Numbered from the stretch's first letter, positions 1 to 6,146 are shown. The stretch: 6,661 nt of DNA from Oscillospiraceae bacterium (GCA_017451665.1 JAFTNX010000255.1:1-6661), one strand, 5' to 3'. The notes: generated from the letters alone by a model not told the origin. Numbers and translations are program-made.

Positions 1-1097
1 ATTCCACAAAGAGCGTAGGTTGTGCTGATGATTGAAAGTCGCACAAGACCTGCTTTTATAACAGTAGCGCTGTCGGAATAGATTGACAAAAGAGGCGTGC
101 CAAAAAAGTAAGCTAAGTTTCCAAGCACAAGTCCCGTAACAGTTACACAAACAAGCCCTGTCACTACAATTTTGTTTATTCTTTCGTATTTTCCCCCACC
201 GTAATTCTGGCTGACAAATGAAATTGTTGACTGGTGGAATGCATTCATAGCTACCCACACAAAGCCTTCGATGTTTCCGGCAGCAGAGTTTCCTGCAACA
301 ACGATGTTTCCAAAACCATTTACAGATGCCTGAATAACTACGTTTGACAGGGAAAATACAATTCCCTGAAAGCCGGCAGGCAGACCTATCTGAATGATTT
401 TAAAGAATATATTTTTGTCAATTCCCAGCTTTTTGAGAATGAGTTTTATAGCACCTGTTTCCTTCATAAGACAGCGTATAACCAGAGTTGCCGATAAAAA
501 CTGTGAAATGATAGTTGCAAGAGCAACACCAGCAACCCCCATATCAAAGACGATTACAAAAAACAGATTCAGAACTACGTTTACTATTCCTGACGCAAAA
601 AGATAGTAAAGTGGTCGCTTTGTATCACCAACTGCCCTTAAAATAGCAGCAGCGAAGTTGTAAACCATCATTGCAGGCATTCCGAAAAAGTAAATTCTCA
701 GATAAATTACAGCCAGAGGCAAAACCTCTTTTGGTGTCTGCATCAGCTTTAAAACGCCACCTGCACCAAAAAATCCCACAACCGTCATAATAAGCCCACT
801 TATAAAACCTATCATAATTGAGGTGTGAACTACTCGGCTTACGGATTTGTCTTTTCCTGCGCCGATGTAACGGGCACACACAACGTTTGTACCCACAGAA
901 AGCCCCATAAACAGGTTTGTCATAAGGTTTACAAGGGCAGTTGTCGAGCCTACTGCTGCAAGTGAGTCGTCACCTGCAAATCGCCCTACAACAACAATAT
1001 CGGCTGCGTTAAAAAGCAGCTGTAATATACTTGAAAACATAAGTGGCAGAGTAAAAAGAAGCATCTTTTTTAATATCGGGCCACTTGTCATATCCAT
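1..1097 (-). CDS. MATE family efflux transporter, C-terminus cut by window edge
   Basis: Integral membrane antiporter of the MATE family, which exports drugs or other organic cations in exchange for Na+ or H+. Translating the minus strand gives an open, highly hydrophobic frame that runs off base 1. Near the N-terminus it reads GPILKKMLLFTLPLM, then LQLLFNAADIVVVGRF, the typical first helix and loop of Firmicutes MATE proteins. The conserved loop GDTKRP follows about 160 residues in, and a second half-repeat begins near KIIQIGLPAGFQG. About 366 residues are present. Family members are usually 440-460 residues, so roughly two membrane helices are missing beyond the window. The coordinates use the first in-frame ATG (1097). 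That ATG lacks a ribosome binding site, and translation more likely begins at an ACG at 1118 (see finding). The gene is transcribed divergently from the next gene. Substrate specificity cannot be told. Confidence 0.93.
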   Translation of the reverse strand, partial: MDMTSGPILKKMLLFTLPLMFSSILQLLFNAADIVVVGRFAGDDSLAAVGSTTALVNLMTNLFMGLSVGTNVVCARYIGAGKDKSVSRVVHTSIMIGFISGLIMTVVGFFGAGGVLKLMQTPKEVLPLAVIYLRIYFFGMPAMMVYNFAAAILRAVGDTKRPLYYLFASGIVNVVLNLFFVIVFDMGVAGVALATIISQFLSATLVIRCLMKETGAIKLILKKLGIDKNIFFKIIQIGLPAGFQGIVFSLSNVVIQASVNGFGNIVVAGNSAAGNIEGFVWVAMNAFHQSTISFVSQNYGGGKYERINKIVVTGLVCVTVTGLVLGNLAYFFGTPLLSIYSDSATVIKAGLVRLSIISTTYALCG

Positions 1098-1127
1098 TTC
1101 ATAAGCTTTTGTTGACGTAAAAGGTCA

Positions 1128-1134
1128 CTTCCTT
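1128..1134 (-). promoter_or_regulatory. Ribosome binding site of the MATE gene, pointing to an ACG start
   Basis: The minus strand reads AAGGAAG here. It lies 9 nt upstream of an in-frame ACG (1118-1116) but 30 nt upstream of the first in-frame ATG (1097-1095). The only in-frame triplets between them are ACG TCA ACA AAA GCT TAT GAA, and an in-frame TGA at 1127 closes the frame just upstream. No other Shine-Dalgarno-like sequence precedes the ATG. Confidence 0.6.
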
Positions 1135-1152
1135 AAATATTTTCCATAAAAC

Positions 1153-1181
1153 AGTGTAGCACAACTTATAATATTTTTCAA
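1153..1181 (-). promoter_or_regulatory. Sigma-A-type promoter for the MATE gene
   Basis: On the minus strand a -35 box TTGAAA (1181-1176) is separated by 17 bp from a -10 box TACACT (1158-1153). The -10 is preceded by TGC, giving an extended -10. Transcription would start near 1146, about 12 nt before the ribosome binding site. Confidence 0.7.
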
Positions 1182-1195
1182 CACAAAAAAGTGTT
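1180..1195. repeat. Inverted repeat in the divergent promoter region
   Basis: AACAC and GTGTT are separated by six A residues. The left arm overlaps the edge of the MATE -35 box, and the repeat lies about 18 bp upstream of the other gene's -35 box. It could be an operator for a regulator of one or both promoters, or chance in A/T-rich DNA. Confidence 0.35.
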
Positions 1196-1212
1196 TCTTT
1201 TGTAAATACTCA

Positions 1213-1241
1213 TTGACAGGCTATATGATGTGTGATAGAAT
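1213..1241 (+). promoter_or_regulatory. Strong sigma-A promoter for the small membrane protein gene
   Basis: A perfect -35 box TTGACA (1213-1218), a 17-bp spacer and a -10 box TAGAAT (1236-1241) preceded by TGA form an extended -10 promoter. The predicted start is near 1248, leaving a very short leader that just includes the AGGGG ribosome binding site. Confidence 0.8.
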
Positions 1242-1262
1242 ACAAAAAAGGGGCGTGGATTT

Positions 1263-1874
1263 GTGAGCAAGAAAGCAAAAGTATCTGTAATTTTAGCTGT
1301 AATTCTGATAATTTCAGCTGTAATCACAGTCCTTGTGATAAGAGCAATAAACGACAAAAAGAATAAAGAGGACGACAGTGGAGTATTTTTAAACGACAAC
1401 TGTACCCACGACGAAAACTATAAAGAGCCTGAACTTAAAATCGGAAAGTATTATTATAACGGAGATACAACAGCTAAATATATTGAAGTTACGGCTGATG
1501 GATATTTGCATTATAAGGGGGCGACACCTGAGGAATTTGCAGCAGCTTTGTTGAGTGCAAGCAAAACCGAGCAGGAGGCAATGGTTGAGAAATACAGAAG
1601 CTGGGTTAAGAAAAACGACGAGTCCGATTTTTACGAAGTTCCAGAACAAGGTTCAGATATTGAATTTATAAATAATAACATTGATTTTTTTAGTACACCT
1701 AAGGAGTATAAAGTATATACCGACCATAAATTAAGCGATACTGTAAAAGTATACGAAGAATGGGAAGTTACATCAGATGGAGTTATACAAGGCTCTTGTT
1801 ATGAATATGTTGATGAAAATACTTTGGAAAGGAACTCCTTCACCCGTTTTATTTACATAGACAACCCACAATAA
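1263..1874 (+). CDS. Membrane-anchored hypothetical protein, 203 aa
   Basis: Product not recognised at family level. The start is GTG, chosen because AGGGG (1249-1253) lies 9 nt upstream. A short Lys-rich N-terminus is followed by a hydrophobic helix at about residues 7-27 (VSVILAVILIISAVITVLVI) and then a basic/acidic linker. This predicts a single N-terminal membrane anchor with the rest outside the cell. No cysteine sits at a lipobox position, so it is probably not a lipoprotein. The soluble part is rich in acidic and aromatic residues and contains LKIGKYYYNGDTTAKYIEV, which resembles the opening of small uncharacterised extracytoplasmic proteins common in gut Clostridia. That resemblance is from memory, not a search. 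The gene has its own promoter and terminator, so it is expressed alone. A sensory, envelope or stress role would be a guess. Confidence 0.85.
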   Translation: MSKKAKVSVILAVILIISAVITVLVIRAINDKKNKEDDSGVFLNDNCTHDENYKEPELKIGKYYYNGDTTAKYIEVTADGYLHYKGATPEEFAAALLSASKTEQEAMVEKYRSWVKKNDESDFYEVPEQGSDIEFINNNIDFFSTPKEYKVYTDHKLSDTVKVYEEWEVTSDGVIQGSCYEYVDENTLERNSFTRFIYIDNPQ

Positions 1875-1876
1875 AT

Positions 1877-1909
1877 TTTAAAAAGACTGTCTTTTGGCAG
1901 TCTTTTTTT
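1877..1909 (+). terminator. Intrinsic terminator after the small membrane protein gene
   Basis: AAAAGACTGTC (1881-1891) pairs with GGCAGTCTTTT (1896-1906) around a TTTT loop, and a run of T follows to 1909. It begins only a few bases after the TAA at 1872-1874. The A-rich 5' arm means it may also work weakly in the opposite direction. Confidence 0.88.
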
Positions 1910-1910
1910 G

Positions 1911-1939
1911 TTGTAAATTATTAAAAATTATGCTATACT
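1911..1939 (+). promoter_or_regulatory. Candidate distal promoter of the two-component operon
   Basis: TTGTAA (1911-1916), a 17-bp spacer and TATACT (1934-1939) preceded by TGC form an extended -10 promoter. Transcription would start near 1946, giving a leader of about 100 nt before the regulator gene. Confidence 0.5.
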
Positions 1940-1968
1940 ATATTTAACATAAAAAACTTTTACTTTTA

Positions 1969-2002
1969 TTGTCACTGGGTTTTCACAAAACTTTGTTATT
2001 AT
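1969..2002 (+). promoter_or_regulatory. Tandem 11-bp-period repeat and proximal promoter, possible OmpR/PhoB-type operator
   Basis: TTGTCAC (1969-1975) recurs as TTTTCAC (1980-1986), exactly 11 bp on. Ten bases later comes TATTAT (1997-2002), a plausible -10 box with no good -35 box. PhoB- and PhoP-type regulators bind direct 6-7-bp repeats at an 11-bp period close to a -10 box. The gene downstream encodes a regulator of that family, so autoregulation is an attractive inference. The match is short and could be coincidental. Confidence 0.4.
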
Positions 2003-2044
2003 AAGCGAGAATAATGCTTGTAATAACTGAAAGGATTTGATATT

Positions 2045-2719
2045 ATGCCAAAACTTCTTATTGTTGACGACGAAGCCAAAATCCGTATTGTTGTTAAGGA
2101 ATATGCAGAGTTTGAGGGCTTTGAAACTGACGAAGCCTCTGACGGTATGGAGGCTGTTGAAAAGGTAAGAAACAACGACTATGACATCATTATTATGGAC
2201 GTTATGATGCCAAAGCTTGACGGGTTTTCTGCCTGTAAGGAAATAAGAAAAACAAAACAGATTCCGATAATTATGCTCTCTGCAAGAGGCGAGGAATACG
2301 ACAAGCTCTTTGGCTTTGAGCTGGGGATTGACGACTATGTTGTAAAGCCTTTTTCTCCTAAGGAGCTTCTTGCCAGAATAAGAGCAGTGCTTGCAAGAGC
2401 CTCTGCTACACGAGTTCAGGAGGAGGTTGTGACCTATCAGGGCCTTGTTATCAATATGACAGCAAGAGAAGTTACAATCGACGGCGAAAGAGTTCAGATG
2501 ACTCCAAAGGAATACGAGCTTCTGTTTTATCTCGTAAAGAATATGAATATCGCACTTTCAAGAGAAAAGCTTCTTGAGGAAGTGTGGGGATTTGATTTTT
2601 ACGGCGACGACAGAACGGTTGACACACACATAAAAATGCTCAGAAACAGTCTCGGTGAATACAGAAATCTGATTATTACTCTGAGAGGAATGGGATATAA
2701 GTTTGAAAAAATCGGATAA
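2045..2719 (+). CDS. OmpR/PhoB-family response regulator
   Basis: Cytoplasmic DNA-binding response regulator of 224 aa, the normal length for the family. The receiver domain spans about residues 1-120, with acidic pocket D8-D9, phospho-acceptor D52 in IIMDVMMPKLDG, conserved S79 and K101 in the VKPF motif. The winged-helix DNA-binding domain spans about residues 128-223, with TPKEYELL, the recognition-helix stretch DRTVDTHIKMLRNSLG and the terminal hairpin LRGMGYKFE. The ATG is supported by GAAAGGA ending 9 nt upstream. It is the first gene of an operon with the histidine kinase, which would phosphorylate D52. The regulon cannot be inferred from the sequence, but its own leader holds a direct repeat of the right geometry. 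Resemblance to PhoB/PhoP or YycF is at family level only. Confidence 0.97.
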   Translation: MPKLLIVDDEAKIRIVVKEYAEFEGFETDEASDGMEAVEKVRNNDYDIIIMDVMMPKLDGFSACKEIRKTKQIPIIMLSARGEEYDKLFGFELGIDDYVVKPFSPKELLARIRAVLARASATRVQEEVVTYQGLVINMTAREVTIDGERVQMTPKEYELLFYLVKNMNIALSREKLLEEVWGFDFYGDDRTVDTHIKMLRNSLGEYRNLIITLRGMGYKFEKIG

Positions 2720-4169
2720 AAAGAAAAGAAAGCCTCTGTTTTCCAAAACTTCAAGTCTGCGAAGCTATATATGGATAAGCTTTATTGTTTTTACCTTTGC
2801 TATTCTTGGACTTTTGTGGTTTTTCCAGTATCTTCTTCTGGAAACCTACTATTCCTCGATGAAAACAGACCAGCTTGTTAAAATGGCTGAAAGTATTTCA
2901 GCTACCGGCGAATACCAGTCTCATAAAAGTCTTGGGAATACCATAAGAAACGAAGCATTCCGAAACAGCGTGTGTATAGTTGTTACAGATACGCTGGGAA
3001 ACCCTCTTATGTTTGAAAATATGCTTGGTAGCTCGTCAATGCTTGAAAGAGATATAAGCGAAAACTTCGGCACTATGCTTTACGGACTTAAATCCGACTA
3101 TGAGCATGGTCAGAGTGACATTATGACTCAGCATTTTGAAAACGAGGACTACGGCTCAAAGGGTATTCTTGTGGTGTCATCCTTTCGTTTTCAGGGGGAA
3201 GATATGTATATTTACATAGAATCCTCACTTGAAATGATTGACGCTACTTCCGATATCATTAAAACCCAGCTTTTTTATATTACGATTATTCTTTTTGAGC
3301 TGGCGTTTATTATTACCCTGTTTATTTCAAGCAGACTTTCAAAGCCGATTACCAATATCACCAATACTGCAAAGCGTTTTGCTGAGGGTGACTATACGGC
3401 GAAGTTTGAGGACAGCAGCTACGTTGAAACCAAAGAGCTTGCAAAAGTCCTTGATAAAGCGAGAAAGGAAGTTTCTAAGGTATCCGATTTGAGACGTGAC
3501 CTTATTGCTAACGTTTCACACGATTTGAGAACACCTCTTACAATTATCAAATCATACGCTGAAATGATTAAGGATATTTCGGGAAATAATCCTGCAAAAC
3601 GTGACGAACATCTTCAGGTTATCATTGACGAAAGCGACAGACTTTCTGCACTTGTAAGCTCACTTATGGAGCTTTCTAAGCTGGAAAGTGGAAATATGGA
3701 GCTTGAATACAGCGTGTTCTCAATCAATGAAAAGCTTGACGAGGTTATGCAGAGATACGCTCTTCTTTGTGAAAACGACGGGTATGATATTACCCTTGAA
3801 AAGGACGAGGACAGAGTTTGTAAGGCTGACGTTCCTAAGCTTGAGCAGGTGCTTTATAACCTTATAAATAATGCTGTAAACTACTGTGGCGAGGGAAAGA
3901 AAATTTCCGTCAAGCAGATAAACAAGGATAATTCCGTGAGAATTGAAGTGCATGACGACGGCGCAGGAATTCCAAAAGACCAGCTCCCACTTATTTTTGA
4001 CAGATATTATCGAAATGAACGCCATAAGCGTGATAAGGTGGGCACAGGTCTGGGACTTTCAATCGTTAAGGAAATTCTTAAAATGCATAACTTTCCGTTC
4101 GGGGTTTCAAGCGAGGAAGGTAAAGGCTCGGTGTTCTGGTTTGAGATAGTTTTAAACGGCGAAAAATAA
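2703..4169 (+). CDS. Sensor histidine kinase, HAMP type
   Basis: Membrane-bound sensor kinase of 488 aa, partner of the upstream regulator. The domains in order are: a Lys-rich cytoplasmic N-terminus; TM1 at about 21-46; an extracytoplasmic sensor region of about 140 residues; TM2 at about 189-211; a HAMP linker at about 211-263; HisKA with the phospho-accepting H273 in NVSHDLRTPLT; and the ATPase domain with N box NLINNAVNY (N386), G1 box DDGAGIP (418-424), F box FDRYYR and G2 box GTGLGLS (447-453). All catalytic residues look intact. The sensor region has no motif I recognise; a Cache/PAS-like fold is possible. The start is a TTG overlapping the regulator by 17 nt. GGGA (2692-2695) and AGAGGA (2684-2689) precede it, and the next ATG (codon 53) would remove TM1. 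Translational coupling is likely. No PAS domain follows HAMP, unlike classical PhoR or WalK. Confidence 0.96.
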   Translation: MKKSDKKKRKPLFSKTSSLRSYIWISFIVFTFAILGLLWFFQYLLLETYYSSMKTDQLVKMAESISATGEYQSHKSLGNTIRNEAFRNSVCIVVTDTLGNPLMFENMLGSSSMLERDISENFGTMLYGLKSDYEHGQSDIMTQHFENEDYGSKGILVVSSFRFQGEDMYIYIESSLEMIDATSDIIKTQLFYITIILFELAFIITLFISSRLSKPITNITNTAKRFAEGDYTAKFEDSSYVETKELAKVLDKARKEVSKVSDLRRDLIANVSHDLRTPLTIIKSYAEMIKDISGNNPAKRDEHLQVIIDESDRLSALVSSLMELSKLESGNMELEYSVFSINEKLDEVMQRYALLCENDGYDITLEKDEDRVCKADVPKLEQVLYNLINNAVNYCGEGKKISVKQINKDNSVRIEVHDDGAGIPKDQLPLIFDRYYRNERHKRDKVGTGLGLSIVKEILKMHNFPFGVSSEEGKGSVFWFEIVLNGEK

Positions 4170-4173
4170 AAAT

Positions 4174-4210
4174 TCCCCACTCGAAAAAACTCATTCGGGT
4201 GGGGATTTTT
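4174..4210 (+). terminator. Intrinsic terminator of the two-component operon
   Basis: CCCCACTCGAA (4175-4185) pairs with TTCGGGTGGGG (4194-4204), 11 bp with one G-T pair, closed by an 8-nt loop and followed by ATTTTT. It starts 5 nt after the kinase stop codon. It separates the operon from the tRNA promoter, whose -35 box begins 3 nt later. Confidence 0.93.
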
Positions 4211-4212
4211 GC

Positions 4213-4241
4213 TTGACAATAACCCACAAAAGTCGTATAAT
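4213..4241 (+). promoter_or_regulatory. Consensus sigma-A promoter of the tRNA gene
   Basis: Perfect TTGACA (4213-4218), a 17-bp spacer and perfect TATAAT (4236-4241). Transcription would start near 4248, about 8 nt before the mature tRNA 5' end, as expected for a strongly expressed stable RNA. Confidence 0.95.
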
Positions 4242-4255
4242 GATAATGTTGTTTT

Positions 4256-4332
4256 CGAGGTGTAGCTCAGTTTGGTAGAGCACTACGTTCGGGACGTAGG
4301 GGCCGTGGGTTCAAGTCCCGTCACCTCGACCA
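4256..4332 (+). tRNA. tRNA-Pro (anticodon CGG)
   Basis: A complete cloverleaf of 77 nt with encoded CCA. The acceptor stem CGAGGTG (4256-4262) pairs with CACCTCG (4322-4328), followed by A73 and CCA. The D stem is GCTC/GAGC. The anticodon stem CTACG/CGTAG closes the loop TTCGGGA, which gives anticodon CGG at 4290-4292 with G37. The T stem GTGGG/CCCGT includes two G-T pairs, and the T loop is TTCAAGT. The C1-G72 pair, A73 and G35-G36 are the known bacterial proline identity elements. It reads CCG codons. A dedicated promoter lies upstream and a terminator downstream. The 3' end (4311-4332) overlaps, in antisense, the end of the recombinase gene, consistent with the tRNA being an integration target. 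Confidence 0.97.
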
Positions 4333-5930
4333 ATAAAATCCGCAATTTCGGTGTTTTCACTGGGATTGCGGTATTTTTTTATCAGTTTTTCTCTTATGTA
4401 AAGCGGAAGTGCATTTATATACACTTCCACATAATTTTCGTATACTAAAACCTTGTCAAGATAGAGATTTATAAGTTGTCGTTTTGTTTCAATACTTCCT
4501 TCAAGGAATAAATCCCTTGCACTTTTGTAGGCTTCTGTGATTTGTTTTTCAGTCAGCACCTGTGTTTTCAGATTGCTTTCTGCAATGGCAAGCTCGCTTT
4601 CAAGTCTTGCTTTTTCATTTTCCTGTTCGCTTAACGCAGTTATCAAAGCTGTGCTTCCCGTGTTTGCAATTACCGAAACGAGGTTTCTGATTTTACCTTC
4701 TGTATCTTTAATGCTGTTTCGCAGTGCGTTAAGTTCATCGTCAGCACTGCTTATTTTCCTCGCATAGTAATCCTGATACTTCTTTACAAGTATCGGGATT
4801 TTTTCATCTGAGAGCACCACACGGAGGATTTCCCTGAGAACATATTCTTCTATGTACTCCTTGCGGATTTCTTTGTTTTTGCAACTTATTCCCGAATACC
4901 GACGTTTGGTTGAACAGGTGTATGATGAGTATTCTGTCTTGTTTTTCTTTCCCGAACGCCTTGAACCACCACTGTATGCCCCACCACATTTGCCACAGAA
5001 AATCTTGCCTGTAAGGAGATAGGTGTGCTTTTTTCCACGATAGGTTTTCAGGCGTTTTCGTGAACAGATTATTTTATTGACACTTTCAAAAAGCTCGTCA
5101 CTGATTATTCTGGGCATTCCGTCAGCTATTCTCACAATCTCATCTTCAAACTTGTTTAGATGGCTGTTGTACTTCCCGTCAGCGTCTTTTGAAGCCCGTC
5201 GGTTGTAAATATACACACCCTTGTATTTTTCATTTTTCAGCATTTCATTCAGAAGATTTTTACCGAAAGGATTTCCGTCACGGGTTCTGAAACCCAGTCG
5301 GTTAAGCTCTCTGATAATAAAATCATAGCTTTTTCCTTCATCAAAACTCTGAAAAATAAACCGAACAGCATTTGCCTCATCTTCAGCTATTTCATAAAGC
5401 TGAGTGGACGGATTGACCTTAAATCCGAAGGGTGGTCTTCCACCATTGTGCTTGCATTGAAGTGCGTTTTCGAGGTGACCCTTTGTTACTTCTCGTGAAA
5501 GGTTTTTGGAATAATACTCAGCCATACCCTCCAGAAGAGATTCCATTATAACACTTTCCGGTGAGTCGTCAAAGTTCTCTAAAACACTTACAAGAGCCAC
5601 ACCATTCTTTTTAAGCTGATTTCTGTAACGGCTGCTGTCGTAACGGTTTCGTGCAAAACGGTCAAGCTTGTGTACCAGCACGATGTTGAACTGCTTGTGC
5701 TTTGACTCATTAATCATTCGCAGAAACTCAGGACGGTCGTCAGTTGTGGCCGACCTTGCCCTGTCGCAGTAGTGTTCCATAACTACAACCTCATTTTCAC
5801 GGCAGAAATTTGTCATTGCCCTTATCTGAGCATCAATAGATTCGTCACGCTGATTGTCAGAAGAAAATCTTGCGTAAAGTACAGCCTTGGGAACAATTCC
5901 TCTGGCTTTCATCTGGTCAATTATTTTCAC
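4311..5930 (-). CDS. Large serine recombinase (site-specific integrase/resolvase family)
   Basis: Site-specific DNA recombinase of 539 aa that would cut and rejoin DNA through a serine nucleophile. It is typical of integrases of Clostridia phages and integrative elements. The catalytic resolvase domain covers about residues 15-150: YARFSSDNQ has the nucleophile at about S23, and LDRFARN (89-95) holds the conserved arginines. The recombinase DNA-binding domain spans about 160-290 (GGRPPFGF, FGKN, NEKYKGVYIYNRRASKD). The zinc ribbon has Cys at about 312, 315, 339 and 350 (CGKCGG...C...C). A predicted coiled coil follows at about 385-460. All key residues look intact. I chose the GTG at 5930 because AAAGGA (5945-5940) lies 9 nt upstream. 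Upstream in-frame ATGs at 5939 and 5936 sit too close to it, and a longer open frame reaches 5975. The start overlaps a small ORF by 14 nt. The final six residues, GRGDGT, and the TGA are antisense to the tRNA-Pro 3' end. Confidence 0.95.
   Translation of the reverse strand: MKIIDQMKARGIVPKAVLYARFSSDNQRDESIDAQIRAMTNFCRENEVVVMEHYCDRARSATTDDRPEFLRMINESKHKQFNIVLVHKLDRFARNRYDSSRYRNQLKKNGVALVSVLENFDDSPESVIMESLLEGMAEYYSKNLSREVTKGHLENALQCKHNGGRPPFGFKVNPSTQLYEIAEDEANAVRFIFQSFDEGKSYDFIIRELNRLGFRTRDGNPFGKNLLNEMLKNEKYKGVYIYNRRASKDADGKYNSHLNKFEDEIVRIADGMPRIISDELFESVNKIICSRKRLKTYRGKKHTYLLTGKIFCGKCGGAYSGGSRRSGKKNKTEYSSYTCSTKRRYSGISCKNKEIRKEYIEEYVLREILRVVLSDEKIPILVKKYQDYYARKISSADDELNALRNSIKDTEGKIRNLVSVIANTGSTALITALSEQENEKARLESELAIAESNLKTQVLTEKQITEAYKSARDLFLEGSIETKRQLINLYLDKVLVYENYVEVYINALPLYIREKLIKKYRNPSENTEIADFIGRGDGT
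4340..4380 (+). terminator. Compound hairpin terminator of the tRNA gene
   Basis: CCGCAAT (4340-4346) pairs with ATTGCGG (4365-4371). Inside it CGGTG (4349-4353) pairs with CACTG (4358-4362) around TTTT. The two stems are separated by a TT/GG internal loop. TATTTTTTT follows. On the minus strand the same hairpin is followed by ATTTTATT, so it may also end recombinase transcription, although it lies inside the recombinase coding region. Confidence 0.88.
4405..4428. repeat. Near-perfect 24-bp dyad inside the recombinase 3' end
   Basis: GGAAGTG (4405-4411) and CACTTCC (4422-4428) are exact inverted repeats around 10 bp. Counting inward, 10 of 12 positions pair, and the centre falls on TA (4416-4417). 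It lies about 70 bp from the tRNA 3' end. It could be a protein-binding or recombination site, or a by-product of the codons for VEVYINALP. Confidence 0.4.
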
Positions 5931-6105
5931 CCACATCATTCCTTTCCGAAAGTATTTTGTCAATAATCTGTGCAAGAAAATACTGGTCAGAAACCTCGTT
6001 TATTGTTTCTGTTATTTCTTTTTTAACGTCAAGGGCATTTCCTTTCTTGAAATGTCCGTAAAGATTTCCACGACTGATGGTATTTTTTACAACTTTGTAT
6101 CTCAA
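5917..6105 (-). CDS. Small unknown protein (62 aa) coupled to the recombinase
   Basis: I do not recognise this protein. The frame starts at TTG (6105), the only possible start, and its TGA (5919-5917) lies 14 nt inside the recombinase gene. GGGGTGG (6116-6110) gives a reasonable but close ribosome binding site. The product is soluble, with no membrane segment. It has a basic N-terminal third (MRYKVVKNTISRGNLYGHFKKG) and a C-terminal two thirds likely to form one or two amphipathic helices (LDVKKEITETINEVSDQYFLAQIIDKILSE). The overlap implies co-transcription and probably translational coupling. By position it could be a recombination directionality or accessory factor, a small regulator, or the tail of a degraded gene. 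None of these can be proved from the sequence, and the rare start codon lowers confidence. Confidence 0.55.
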   Translation of the reverse strand: MRYKVVKNTISRGNLYGHFKKGNALDVKKEITETINEVSDQYFLAQIIDKILSERNDVGENN

Positions 6106-6146
6106 TGCACCACCCCAATTCTACTATTTTCTGTCTTAAATTGTAA

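Noticed and set aside
625..879. 84-codon minus-strand ORF inside the MATE region, and other overlapping short ORFs opposite the kinase and recombinase
   Set aside because: These are alternative-frame readings of clearly conserved genes with low-complexity or implausible protein sequence.
1940..2044. Riboswitch or attenuator in the leader of the two-component operon
   Set aside because: The leader is A/T-rich and forms no convincing conserved stem set or second terminator beyond the one belonging to the upstream gene.
5931..5975. Longer recombinase start giving 15 extra residues (MHRLLTKYFRKGMMW)
   Set aside because: No ribosome binding site fits the start at 5975, the extension overlaps the small ORF more deeply, and it precedes the conserved resolvase fold. 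The GTG at 5930 has AAAGGA at 9 nt.
6118..6146. Promoter TTACAA / 17 bp / TAGAAT on the minus strand for the 62-aa ORF
   Set aside because: The spacing is right, but transcription would begin near 6111, inside the GGGGTGG ribosome binding site, and the -35 box is poor. It would imply a nearly leaderless mRNA, so it was not listed as a feature.
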